Of a stretch of DNA of 6,205 bases, positions 1 to 6,205 are shown one piece after another (the first letter of the stretch is position 1; every line of letters starts with the position of its first letter). Source of the DNA: an uncultured Collinsella sp. (GTDB taxonomy: Bacteria; Actinomycetota; Coriobacteriia; Coriobacteriales; Coriobacteriaceae); NCBI GenBank assembly GCA_902492185.1, contig CABUKY010000108.1, positions 1 to 6,205 of the forward strand. Direction: 5' to 3'. Position numbers and translations under genes: made by a program. Under the pieces are notes generated by a model. It was not told where the DNA came from. It saw only the letters and a program-made list of their open reading frames with translations, and did no database searches.

Positions 1-757
1 CATCAAGAAAGGAAATGCGGAAGCGTTTTTCTCTGCCGGCTCCACCGGTGCCATGACCGCCGCTGCCACCGCCTACGTGACGCCGTTTAGGTATCAGGCC
101 GAAGGCAAGAAGCAGCCGGTGCGCCCCTGTCTGACCAATGCGCTGCCCAATCGCGCAGGCGGTCTGACGGTGCTGTGCGATATGGGCGCCAACCCCGATG
201 TCGAGGTCGATGACATGGTACGTTTTGCCCAGATGGGTAGCGCCTATGCCCGCGTCGTCCTGGGCATCGAGCATCCCCGCGTGGGCCTGCTTGCCAACGG
301 CACCGAGGACGAGAAGGGCTCCAACTTTACCAAGGCCTGTTTCCCTGCTATGAAGGCCGCCGTTCCCGGCTTTGTTGGTAACTGCGAGGGAACGGACATC
401 ACCTCAGGTAACTTCGATGTCGTCGTTGCCGATGGTATGTCGGGCAATATTGCGCTCAAGGCCACCGAGGGCGCTGCCAAGTTTTTGCTGCAGGAGCTCA
501 AGGGCGCCTTTATGGCCTCGCTCGGCACTAAGATCGCCGCGCTGCTCATTAAAAAGCAGATGCGCGAGATAAAGTCCAAGCTTTCGGGCGACGCCAAGGG
601 CGGCGCGATTCTTTTGGGCTTGCGCGGCGTGGTCCTGATCGGCCATGGCGCCACCTCGGTCGAGGCTGTCAAAAACGGTACGCTCGCGGCGGCCGAAGCC
701 GTGCGCGCCGGGCTGGTCGAGAATGTCGCCAACTCTATGGACGGTATCGTTTTATAA
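1..757 (+). CDS. plsX: Phosphate acyltransferase PlsX, C-terminal three quarters (5' partial)
   Basis: PlsX converts acyl-ACP and phosphate into acyl-phosphate, the donor for PlsY in the first step of phospholipid synthesis; it is a peripheral membrane enzyme. The gene enters from the left edge; the first complete codon is at base 2 and the stop is TAA 755-757, leaving 251 visible residues. The family is usually about 330-340 residues, so roughly 80 N-terminal residues lie outside. Family motifs, numbered within the fragment, are SAGSTGA (11-17; the family usually has SAGNTGA), GANPD (62-66), NGTEDEKGS (99-107), GNCEGTDI (126-133), DVVVADGMSGN (139-149), GGAILLGL (200-207) and the HG pair (215-216). 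Between the SAGSTGA region and the RP motif there is a slightly long linker (residues about 38-43). The ATG at 53 is internal, because family homology continues upstream of it. The downstream neighbour acpP encodes the carrier of its substrate. Confidence 0.96.
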   Translation, partial: IKKGNAEAFFSAGSTGAMTAAATAYVTPFRYQAEGKKQPVRPCLTNALPNRAGGLTVLCDMGANPDVEVDDMVRFAQMGSAYARVVLGIEHPRVGLLANGTEDEKGSNFTKACFPAMKAAVPGFVGNCEGTDITSGNFDVVVADGMSGNIALKATEGAAKFLLQELKGAFMASLGTKIAALLIKKQMREIKSKLSGDAKGGAILLGLRGVVLIGHGATSVEAVKNGTLAAAEAVRAGLVENVANSMDGIVL

Positions 758-804
758 GAGCGAGTTAGAGCGCTGTTATGTGCTTCGCGGTGCACGTCGT
801 GGGG

Positions 805-810
805 TAGAAT
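805..810 (+). promoter_or_regulatory. Possible -10 box of an acpP promoter
   Basis: TAGAAT matches the sigma-70 consensus TATAAT at five of six positions and sits 72 bases before the acpP start in the only real intergenic gap. I find no convincing -35 hexamer 16-18 bases upstream, where the sequence is around 781-788, and no extended -10 TGn. If it is used, transcription would start near 816-818 and the palindrome at 824-845 would lie at the very start of the leader RNA. A separate promoter would make sense because ACP is normally needed in far larger amounts than PlsX. This is inference from a single hexamer. Confidence 0.3.
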
Positions 811-823
811 CAGAACCGTGTCT

Positions 824-852
824 TGGTACCGCCCGGGCGGTACCATTCTTTT
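824..852 (+). terminator. Perfect palindrome with T-rich tail: terminator, attenuator or operator
   Basis: Bases 824-845 form a perfect 22-base inverted repeat centred between 834 and 835. Each half reads TGGTACCGCCC or its complement. As RNA it can fold into a nine-pair stem, 824-832 with 837-845, closed by a CCGG tetraloop, and it is followed directly by TTCTTTT (846-852). GC-rich stem plus U-rich tail is the form of an intrinsic terminator, which would separate plsX from acpP or attenuate read-through into acpP. The C interrupting the T run weakens this. The exact two-fold symmetry equally fits a binding site for a dimeric repressor, and the location in a lipid-gene region makes that worth considering. 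The sequence alone cannot decide. Confidence 0.5.
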
Positions 853-869
853 GGTATTCATACACTATG

Positions 870-877
870 AGAGGAAG
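870..877 (+). promoter_or_regulatory. Ribosome binding site of acpP (decides the start)
   Basis: AGAGGAAG lies four bases before the ATG at 882. An in-frame ATG at 867 overlaps the front of this site and would add five residues (MRGSA) that ACPs normally lack, so 882 is the preferred start. Confidence 0.65.
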
Positions 878-881
878 CGCT

Positions 882-1124
882 ATGGATCGCTCCGAAATCT
901 TCGATAAGATCGCCGAGGTCGCTGCTGACGTTTTGGGCGTCGATGTTGCCGAAATTAGCGATGAGACCACCTTTGACGACCTCGATGCCAACTCGCTCGA
1001 GCGCCTGCAGCTGGTTACGGCTATCGAGGACGAGTTCAACCTCGAGATCGATGACGAGACTCTGCTCTCGCTCAACTCTGTCGCCGACGCCGTCGACGCC
1101 ATCGAAAACGCCAGGGAGGCCTAG
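882..1124 (+). CDS. acpP: Acyl carrier protein
   Basis: ACP is the small acidic cytoplasmic protein that carries growing acyl chains on a 4'-phosphopantetheine arm during type II fatty-acid synthesis and hands them to PlsX. The product has 80 residues, normal for the family, and is rich in Asp and Glu. The carrier motif is LDANSLERLQL (34-44), with Ser38 (codon 993-995) as the attachment site. Helix I is about residues 4-18, the recognition helix II about 38-53 and the last helix about 67-77. The canonical DSL motif reads NSL here, and the Glu at the equivalent of E. coli position 41 is Gln43; both changes remove negative charge from the face seen by partner enzymes. The open frame extends upstream to 645, but that extension runs through plsX and the hairpin and is not ACP. 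Codons near the 3' end carry the rnc ribosome binding site. Confidence 0.95.
   Translation: MDRSEIFDKIAEVAADVLGVDVAEISDETTFDDLDANSLERLQLVTAIEDEFNLEIDDETLLSLNSVADAVDAIENAREA
1113..1119 (+). promoter_or_regulatory. Ribosome binding site of rnc, inside acpP
   Basis: AGGGAGG is a strong Shine-Dalgarno sequence inside the last codons of acpP. It lies eight bases before TTG 1128, which supports that unusual start codon over the second in-frame TTG at 1134. Confidence 0.75.
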
Positions 1125-1127
1125 GTC

Positions 1128-1853
1128 TTGGCTTTGTCTGAACGACTTACGCGCGCCCAGGAAATTCTGGGCCACGAGTTCAATAATAAGGTGCTGCTGC
1201 GCGCGGCCCTTACGCATCCGTCGGCAGTCGAGGGCCAGCCGGTTTCTGCCAGCTATGAGCGCCTTGAGTTCTTGGGCGATTCCATTTTGGGTGCTGTGGT
1301 CGCACGCTCCCTGTTTGAGTCCTATCCGGAGTTTGACGAGGGCAAGCTCACGCGCCTGAAGGTGTCGCTTGTCTCGGGCGCTACGCTGTCCGAGGTTTCT
1401 CACGAGCTGGGCATCGACGACATCATCATCTTTGGTGCCTCCGAGACCGGTACCGGTGCGCGCGGCCTTCATTCGGCGCTCGAAAACGTCTACGAGTCGC
1501 TCGTGGGCGCACTGTACCTGGATGCCGGCTGGGACGTTGCGGCGGAGTTTATCCATCGTACGCTTAAGCCGCATTTGGCTTCCGAGCGTGCCGAGCATCC
1601 TGCGAACCCCAAGTCGTTTTTGCAGGAGTGCGTGCAAGCCGACGGTCACGAACCCCCGGCGTACAAGCTCGTTGGCTCCGAGGGCCCGGCGCACGCGCCC
1701 ACCTTTACCGCCGTGGTGTTGATCGATGGTATTCGTCAGGGACGCGGCTCCGGCTCCTCAAAGAAGGAAGCCGAGGGAGCCGCCGCGCTCGAAGCGCTCG
1801 ACCGCATGGGTTACACCACCAACGGCGTGATTCTGAACAAGAAGCCTGTTTAA
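1128..1853 (+). CDS. rnc: Ribonuclease III
   Basis: RNase III is a homodimeric Mg-dependent endonuclease that cuts double-stranded RNA, including the rRNA precursor stems. The product has 241 residues, slightly longer than the E. coli enzyme (226). The nuclease domain covers about residues 5-150, with the signature ERLEFLGDS at 44-52 supplying Glu44, Glu47 and Asp51, and DEG with Glu71. The second acidic pair lies in LENVYESLVGALYLD (118-132): Glu123 is present, but the preceding position, Asp114 in E. coli, is Asn120. The double-stranded RNA-binding domain is about 160-229, opening with NPKSFLQE and ending with the GSSKKEAEGAAA helix. The TTG start follows acpP by three bases; the strong ribosome binding site and the fit to the usual N-terminus support it. 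A TTG start may keep its yield below that of ACP. Location before smc and ftsY is the classic Gram-positive arrangement. Confidence 0.95.
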   Translation: MALSERLTRAQEILGHEFNNKVLLRAALTHPSAVEGQPVSASYERLEFLGDSILGAVVARSLFESYPEFDEGKLTRLKVSLVSGATLSEVSHELGIDDIIIFGASETGTGARGLHSALENVYESLVGALYLDAGWDVAAEFIHRTLKPHLASERAEHPANPKSFLQECVQADGHEPPAYKLVGSEGPAHAPTFTAVVLIDGIRQGRGSGSSKKEAEGAAALEALDRMGYTTNGVILNKKPV

Positions 1854-1855
1854 GC

Positions 1856-1860
1856 GAGGA
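1856..1860 (+). promoter_or_regulatory. Ribosome binding site of smc, short spacing
   Basis: GAGGA lies in the ten-base rnc-smc gap, only three bases before GTG 1864. The spacing is shorter than usual, but the start is fixed by the conserved SMC N-terminus (YLKSLTLKGFKSFAD), so ribosomes arriving from rnc may contribute. Confidence 0.5.
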
Positions 1861-1863
1861 ACC

Positions 1864-4800
1864 GTGTATCTCAAGTCCCTCACGCTCAAAGGGTTCAAGT
1901 CGTTTGCCGACCGCGCCCATATGACGTTTGAGCCGGGCCTGACCGTCATCGTCGGTCCTAACGGCTCGGGAAAATCGAACATCTCTGACTCGATTCTGTG
2001 GGTCCTGGGCGAGCAGAGCGCCAAGCAGCTGCGCGGCCAGGCCATGGAGGATGTCATCTTCTCGGGCTCGTCAGCGCGCAAGCCGGTGGGTGTCGCCGAG
2101 GTCACGCTGGTGCTCGATAACTCGGACCATATGCTGCCCGTCGATTTTGACGAGGTCGCCATCACCCGTCGCATGTATCGCTCGGGCGAAAGCGAGTACC
2201 TCATCAACTCGAGTCCGTGCCGCCTGATGGACATTCAGGACATCCTGCACGATTCGGGCCTGGGCAAGGATACGCATTCTATTATTAGCCAGGGCAAGCT
2301 CGACGCCATTTTGCAGAGCCGCCCCGAGGAGCGCCGCGCCCTCATCGAGGAGGCCGCCGGCATCTCCAAGCACAAGCGCCGCAAGGAGCGTGCGCTCAAA
2401 AAGATTAAGTCGATGGACGAGCACCTGACGCGTGCCCGCGACATCAATAAGGAGATCGCCCGTCAGCTGCGACCGCTGGAGCGTCAGGTCGATCGCGCGC
2501 GCAAGTACAAAGAGCTGTCCTCGCGCGCGAACGAGCTTACGCAGATGCTGGCCGTCGACGAGCTGCGTTCGCTGCAGTCGCAGTGGAACGACCTGGAGAG
2601 CCGCTCCAAAGAGGGCGCGGCCGAGCTTGAGCTTGCGCAGTACCGCTTGGGCGAAAAGGAGCGCGAGCTCGAGAAGCTTCAGGTCATGCTCGAGGAAAAG
2701 GGCCTGTTTGTGGGCGACCTAGGCGAGCAGCGCCGTCATATGCAAGATGTGGTCGGCCGCATTAACTCCGACATGCGCCTGCTCGAGGAAAAGGGCCACA
2801 ACATGGTGTCGCGCCTGTCTGACATGCGCGGACAGATTTCGAGCTCCGAGCATCAGCGACGTCGCGTGGTCGAGGAGCTCGAGGACGCGCGCGCCCAGCT
2901 TGAGGAAGTGACCGGAGCGCACATGCAGGCCCAGGACGACGTTGACGCCGCCGGTCCTGCCGCCGCTGAGCTCCACGAGCGTCGCGTGGCGCTCGACAAT
3001 CAGATTTCGCAGCTCACGCGCGAGCAACGCGATGTGCAGCGCGTGGCCGATAATGCCGCGCTCGAGCTCGCCAAGGTGAAGGATTCCTTGAGCAATGCCG
3101 AGGTCGAGGACAACATGTATGTCTCGCGCCTGGAGCAGATTGACGAGCAGCTCGAGGAGGTCACGGCTTCGCTCGAGAGCCGTCGCGACCGCGCCGAGGA
3201 GCTTGAGGGCGCTCTTGAGGAAGCGCGCCAGGCTCAGGTCGATGCGCGTGAGGCCACCGAGGCGGCACGCGCGGCCCTGAAGGATCTGCGTGCCCGCGAG
3301 AGCGAGGCGCGCAACAAGTTATCCGAGGTGCGCTCGGAGCTTGCCAGCCAAAAGAAACTCGATGCCCGCATGGCCGACAGCTCGCCGCTCGTGAGCCGTC
3401 TGGTGGGCGCGCTCGGCGACGATGTCTTGGGTCGTCTGGGTGACGTGCTCGAGGCCCCGCGTGAGCTTGAGGGCCTGGTTGAGCAATTGCTCGCCGGCGA
3501 TATCGATGCGCTGCTGTTTGACGATACGTCCTCGCTTGAGCGTGCCGGTCGTGCCGCTCTGGACCAGAAGAAGGCCTCGGGTGAGGCGCTGCTGATGGCA
3601 CGCGGCGTGAGCGGCTCTACCGCTGCTGAGGGCGCTGCCGGTACCCGTCTGGTTGATCATCTGTCCGTTCGCGCAGGCTACGGTCCCGTCGTTGAGGCGT
3701 TGCTCGGCGGATATTACGTAGTTGACGATCTCGCTGCCGCGCTGTCGGCGCCGGTCGTTGACGGCGTGACTTACGTGACCCCCGATGGCGCCCGCGTCGC
3801 CTGCGGCGGCCTGGTGCGCGTGGGCCTCGATGCCGGCGAGGCTTCGGGTGCGCTGGAGCGCAAGCGTCGCATTCGCGAGCTGGAGGGCCTGGAGCCCGAT
3901 CTGGCTGCCGTGTTTGAGCATGTGTCGGATCAAGTCGTCGATGCCAATGCGGCCGTTGAGGAAGCGCGTGCCGCTGAGGGCGATGCCGCCGGCGAGATTG
4001 CCCGTCTTGAGGGCGAGCGCCGCTCGCTGCTCTCCGAGATCGGCCGCTTGGAGCAAAGCGCCAACAATGCCGAGGTCGAGCGCGTGCGCATCTCCAAGCG
4101 ACGCGAGCAGGCCTCCGAAGCCGTTCGCGCTGCGCGCCCGCGCGTTGACGAGCTCACCCGTTCGCGTGACGAGGCCCGCGCGCAGGCAAGCGATCTGGGC
4201 TTGCAGATTGCCGAGGCCAACGACGAACTCGACCGCGTTCGCCGTGACGATTCCGAGGCTGCCGGCAAGCTCGCCGACGCCAAGGTGCGCCTAGCCCAGA
4301 CGAGTGAACGCCTGCGTTCGCTGAAGGGCCGCGTGCCCGACCTGGAGCATCGTCTTGAGGGCATCGACCGTCGTATCCGCGGAACACGCCAGGCTTCGCG
4401 CTCGCTCGAGCTGCTGCGCCTGCGCGTCGATCCCATGCACGAACGCTATTCTGCCTTGTTGGAACGCGCGTCGGATTGGGCAGCGCGCCTGCGCGACCAA
4501 GCCTCTCTGGAGGAGGCGGACTCCGCTTCGCTCAAGAAGACCATCGAGGATGCCAAGGCAGAGGTTGCCCGCGCTAAGGAGCGAGTCGATACCGCCTCCG
4601 CCACGCAAAACGAGTTCAAGGTTGCGCGCGGCAAGCTCGAGGTGCAGGTAGAGGCGGCCATCAAGGCCATTACCGCCGATGGCGCCACGGTACTCGAGGA
4701 AGCGCTCATGCTTCCTGCTCCCACCGACCGCGACGCCGCCGAGCGTGAGCTCAACCAGCTTGTGCTTCAGATCAACAACCTTGGTCCCGTTAACCAAGTT

Positions 4801-5400
4801 GCCATGGAGGAGTACGAGCAGCTCAAGCGCCGCGCCGACTACATCGAGGAGCAGCTGGCCGATCTGGAGAGCGCGCGCAAGGCGCTCACCAAGATAACCG
4901 TGGCTATCGACCGCAAGATGCGTAAAGCCTTCCTGGTGACCTTTGAGAAGGTCGATGCGAACTTCCGCGAGATCTTCGCCATGCTCTTCCCGGGCGGTCA
5001 GGCGCATCTGGAGATGACCGATCCCGAGCATCCTGCCGGGACGGGCATTGAGGTTGTGGCGCAACCGCGCGGCAAGCGCATCACCAAGATGATGCTCATG
5101 TCGGGCGGTGAGAAGAGCCTGACGGCGCTCGCCCTGCTCTTTGCCGTGTACCGCACGCGCACGGTGCCGTTCTATGTGCTGGACGAGGTCGAGGCGGCGC
5201 TTGATGACGCCAACCTGTCCAAGCTCATCGGCGCGCTCGATGTGTTGCGTTCCGATACGCAGCTCTTGGTCATTTCGCATCAGCGCCGTACTATGGAGGA
5301 CGCTGACGTCCTCTATGGCGTCTCGATGCAAGCCGACGGCGTCAGTCGCGTCGTCTCGCAAAAACTCGATCGCGAAACCGGAAAGGTCGTGAATGCATAA
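1864..5400 (+). CDS. smc: Chromosome segregation protein SMC (condensin ATPase)
   Basis: SMC is the ATPase of the bacterial condensin with ScpA and ScpB; it extrudes DNA loops and helps to separate sister chromosomes. The product has 1178 residues, close to the usual 1150-1200. The N-terminal head carries Walker A GPNGSGKS (31-38), Arg57 in QLRGQAMED, and the Q-loop in ISQGKLDAIL. Two long coiled-coil arms (about 165-500 and 665-1010) of near equal length flank a hinge at about 500-665, which holds GYGPVVEALLGGYYVVDD (605-622) and a Gly-rich stretch near 640-650. The C-terminal head carries the signature LMSGGEKSLTA (1078-1088), Walker B with Asp1107 and Glu1108, the D-loop (LDD, 1113-1115) and the switch His1139. 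All ATPase motifs are intact. Two lysines that are Lys60 and Lys122 in Bacillus subtilis are Ala60 and Met122. The start is GTG; the stop shares a base with ftsY. Confidence 0.98.
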   Translation: MYLKSLTLKGFKSFADRAHMTFEPGLTVIVGPNGSGKSNISDSILWVLGEQSAKQLRGQAMEDVIFSGSSARKPVGVAEVTLVLDNSDHMLPVDFDEVAITRRMYRSGESEYLINSSPCRLMDIQDILHDSGLGKDTHSIISQGKLDAILQSRPEERRALIEEAAGISKHKRRKERALKKIKSMDEHLTRARDINKEIARQLRPLERQVDRARKYKELSSRANELTQMLAVDELRSLQSQWNDLESRSKEGAAELELAQYRLGEKERELEKLQVMLEEKGLFVGDLGEQRRHMQDVVGRINSDMRLLEEKGHNMVSRLSDMRGQISSSEHQRRRVVEELEDARAQLEEVTGAHMQAQDDVDAAGPAAAELHERRVALDNQISQLTREQRDVQRVADNAALELAKVKDSLSNAEVEDNMYVSRLEQIDEQLEEVTASLESRRDRAEELEGALEEARQAQVDAREATEAARAALKDLRARESEARNKLSEVRSELASQKKLDARMADSSPLVSRLVGALGDDVLGRLGDVLEAPRELEGLVEQLLAGDIDALLFDDTSSLERAGRAALDQKKASGEALLMARGVSGSTAAEGAAGTRLVDHLSVRAGYGPVVEALLGGYYVVDDLAAALSAPVVDGVTYVTPDGARVACGGLVRVGLDAGEASGALERKRRIRELEGLEPDLAAVFEHVSDQVVDANAAVEEARAAEGDAAGEIARLEGERRSLLSEIGRLEQSANNAEVERVRISKRREQASEAVRAARPRVDELTRSRDEARAQASDLGLQIAEANDELDRVRRDDSEAAGKLADAKVRLAQTSERLRSLKGRVPDLEHRLEGIDRRIRGTRQASRSLELLRLRVDPMHERYSALLERASDWAARLRDQASLEEADSASLKKTIEDAKAEVARAKERVDTASATQNEFKVARGKLEVQVEAAIKAITADGATVLEEALMLPAPTDRDAAERELNQLVLQINNLGPVNQVAMEEYEQLKRRADYIEEQLADLESARKALTKITVAIDRKMRKAFLVTFEKVDANFREIFAMLFPGGQAHLEMTDPEHPAGTGIEVVAQPRGKRITKMMLMSGGEKSLTALALLFAVYRTRTVPFYVLDEVEAALDDANLSKLIGALDVLRSDTQLLVISHQRRTMEDADVLYGVSMQADGVSRVVSQKLDRETGKVVNA

Positions 5401-5402
5401 TG
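5398..5402 (+). promoter_or_regulatory. Stop-start overlap TAATG joining smc and ftsY
   Basis: The smc stop TAA (5398-5400) and the ftsY start ATG (5400-5402) share one A. With only a poorly placed purine stretch upstream (GGAAAGG, 13 bases before the ATG), ftsY is probably translated by re-initiation of ribosomes that finish smc, which would tie the amounts of the two proteins together. No other in-frame start lies nearby. Confidence 0.7.
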
Positions 5403-6205
5403 GGATTCTTTGACGCTCTCTCGCGCGGACTTGAGCGCAGTCGCGAGGCCCTCAACGAGGTCTTTTACTTTGGCGGCGAGGTCGACGAGGATTTTTGGGA
5501 GGACCTGGAGGACACCCTCGTCATGGGTGACATGGGCGCCGAGGTCGCCATAAAGGTCTCCGATGACCTGCGTGATGCCGCGGCTAAGAAGAACCTCAAG
5601 ACCGCCCCGCAACTCCGTCGCGCCCTGGCCGAGCAGCTTGAGCAGCACTTTGTGCCCATCGAGCGCGATCCGTTCTCCGATACGCCGAGCTGCGTGCTGT
5701 TTGTGGGCATTAACGGTGCCGGCAAGACCACGACGGTCGGTAAGATCGCGAGCGCCATGGCCGCCCGCGGCAAGAACGTCGTGATCGGTTCGGCCGATAC
5801 CTTCCGCGCTGCCGCTATCGAGCAGCTCGATGTGTGGGGCCAGCGCGCTGGCGTCCCCGTCATCAAACGCGACCGCGGCTCCGACCCGGCAAGTGTTTGC
5901 TACGACGTGCTCGACGAGGCCGACAAGCGCGGCAGTGACCTGGTGCTCATCGATACCGCCGGTCGTCTGCTCATGCGCGAGCTTGCCAAGGTGGTCAATG
6001 TGACCCGTAAGCGCGCCGCCAATATGGCCACCGGCCCCATGCCCGTCTACGTCGTGCTCGTGATCGATGCCGCCACCGGCCAGAACGGTCTGAACCAGGC
6101 GCTCGAGTTTAACGAGGCACTGGGCCTGGACGGTATTATCATGACTAAGCTCGACGGCACGGCTAAGGGCGGTATCGCCATGGCCGTGGCCGAGAAACTC
6201 AAGCT
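5400..6205 (+). CDS. ftsY: Signal recognition particle receptor FtsY (3' partial)
   Basis: FtsY is the membrane-associated GTPase that receives ribosome-SRP complexes by pairing with Ffh, so that membrane proteins enter the translocon. The first 268 residues are visible; roughly 35-40 C-terminal residues should lie beyond the edge. There is no long acidic A domain as in E. coli: a short amphipathic start (GFFDALSRGLERSRE) leads directly to the N domain (to about 85) with VDEDFWEDLEDTLVMGDMG. G-domain motifs are the P-loop GINGAGKT (103-110), DTFRAAA (133-139), DTAGR (185-189), GQN (227-229) and TKLDGTAKGG (249-258). After DTAGRL the family has five more residues before the LMxEL helix; here LMREL follows at once, an in-frame gap at about base 5970. 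The ATG overlaps the smc stop in TAATG, which suggests translational coupling; only a weak upstream site (GGAAAGG, 5380-5386) is present. Confidence 0.96.
   Translation, partial: MGFFDALSRGLERSREALNEVFYFGGEVDEDFWEDLEDTLVMGDMGAEVAIKVSDDLRDAAAKKNLKTAPQLRRALAEQLEQHFVPIERDPFSDTPSCVLFVGINGAGKTTTVGKIASAMAARGKNVVIGSADTFRAAAIEQLDVWGQRAGVPVIKRDRGSDPASVCYDVLDEADKRGSDLVLIDTAGRLLMRELAKVVNVTRKRAANMATGPMPVYVVLVIDAATGQNGLNQALEFNEALGLDGIIMTKLDGTAKGGIAMAVAEKLK

Noticed and set aside
824..834. TGGTACCGC matches the core of the T-box antiterminator sequence, and a terminator-like stem follows.
   Set aside because: A T-box leader needs a long stem I with a specifier loop, about 100 bases or more; only 66 bases separate the plsX stop from this match and I see no stem I. 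The match ends in C where the T-box has G, it lies inside a simple palindrome, and acpP is not an amino-acid or tRNA gene.
645..881. Upstream extension of the acpP frame to 645, which would give a 159-residue protein.
   Set aside because: The extension overlaps the plsX coding end and passes through the hairpin and ribosome binding site; ACPs are about 80 residues and homology begins at 882.
1446..1457. Twelve-base palindrome ACCGGTACCGGT, sharing GGTACC with the intergenic palindrome.
   Set aside because: It lies inside rnc and encodes a Thr-Gly-Thr-Gly stretch; without a T-run or intergenic position, chance and coding use explain it.
858..1694. Open frame of 278 codons on the minus strand across acpP and rnc.
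   Set aside because: It crosses two well-supported genes and their junction, has no family resemblance, and follows from the codon bias of the + strand.
3319..4056. Open frame of 245 codons on the minus strand under the SMC hinge.
   Set aside because: It is a shadow of the hinge and coiled-coil coding sequence, with no recognisable domain or separate start signals.
4291..5361. Open frame of 356 codons on the minus strand under smc.
   Set aside because: It lies fully opposite the SMC C-terminal half, whose motifs are intact. Long antisense frames are expected in GC-rich genes with biased third positions, and the translation shows no recognisable domain.
1864..5400. Possible phage, plasmid, defence or other mobile-system ATPase reading of the large SMC-like protein.
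   Set aside because: Length, hinge, symmetric coiled coils, intact head motifs and the rnc-smc-ftsY neighbourhood are those of the housekeeping condensin, not of a RecN-, SbcC- or defence-type ATPase.

Overview
The window is a stretch of bacterial core genome with five genes, all on the + strand and tightly packed: plsX (5' end cut by the window edge), acpP, rnc, smc and ftsY (3' end cut by the window edge). Base composition is GC-rich with a strong G/C bias at third codon positions. The gene order and protein sequences suggest a high-GC Gram-positive. I would guess Actinomycetota of the class Coriobacteriia (Collinsella-like), but that assignment comes from memory of the family sequences, not from a search.

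Layout: plsX (to 757) is followed by a 124-base gap (758-881), the only real intergenic region. It holds a -10-like box and a perfect 22-base palindrome followed by a T-rich run. After it come acpP (882-1124), rnc (1128-1853, TTG start, 3-base gap), smc (1864-5400, GTG start, 10-base gap) and ftsY (from 5400, sharing one base with the smc stop codon). From acpP onward the spacing is that of a single, partly translationally coupled transcript. No gene-free stretch exceeds 300 bases.

Functionally, PlsX and ACP link fatty-acid synthesis to phospholipid synthesis, RNase III processes double-stranded RNA, SMC compacts and segregates the chromosome, and FtsY is the signal recognition particle receptor at the membrane. 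This clustering of lipid, RNA, chromosome and secretion genes is long known in Gram-positive bacteria. fabD and fabG, which lie between plsX and acpP in Bacillus, are absent here.

I found no mobile element, CRISPR array, RNA gene, defence system or unknown system. The points worth a second look are at residue level in otherwise ordinary proteins: a five-residue gap directly after the DTAGR motif of FtsY, an Asn replacing a metal-binding Asp in RNase III, Asn in place of Asp before the phosphopantetheine Ser of ACP, and loss of two head lysines in SMC. The palindrome upstream of acpP is the only notable non-coding structure.
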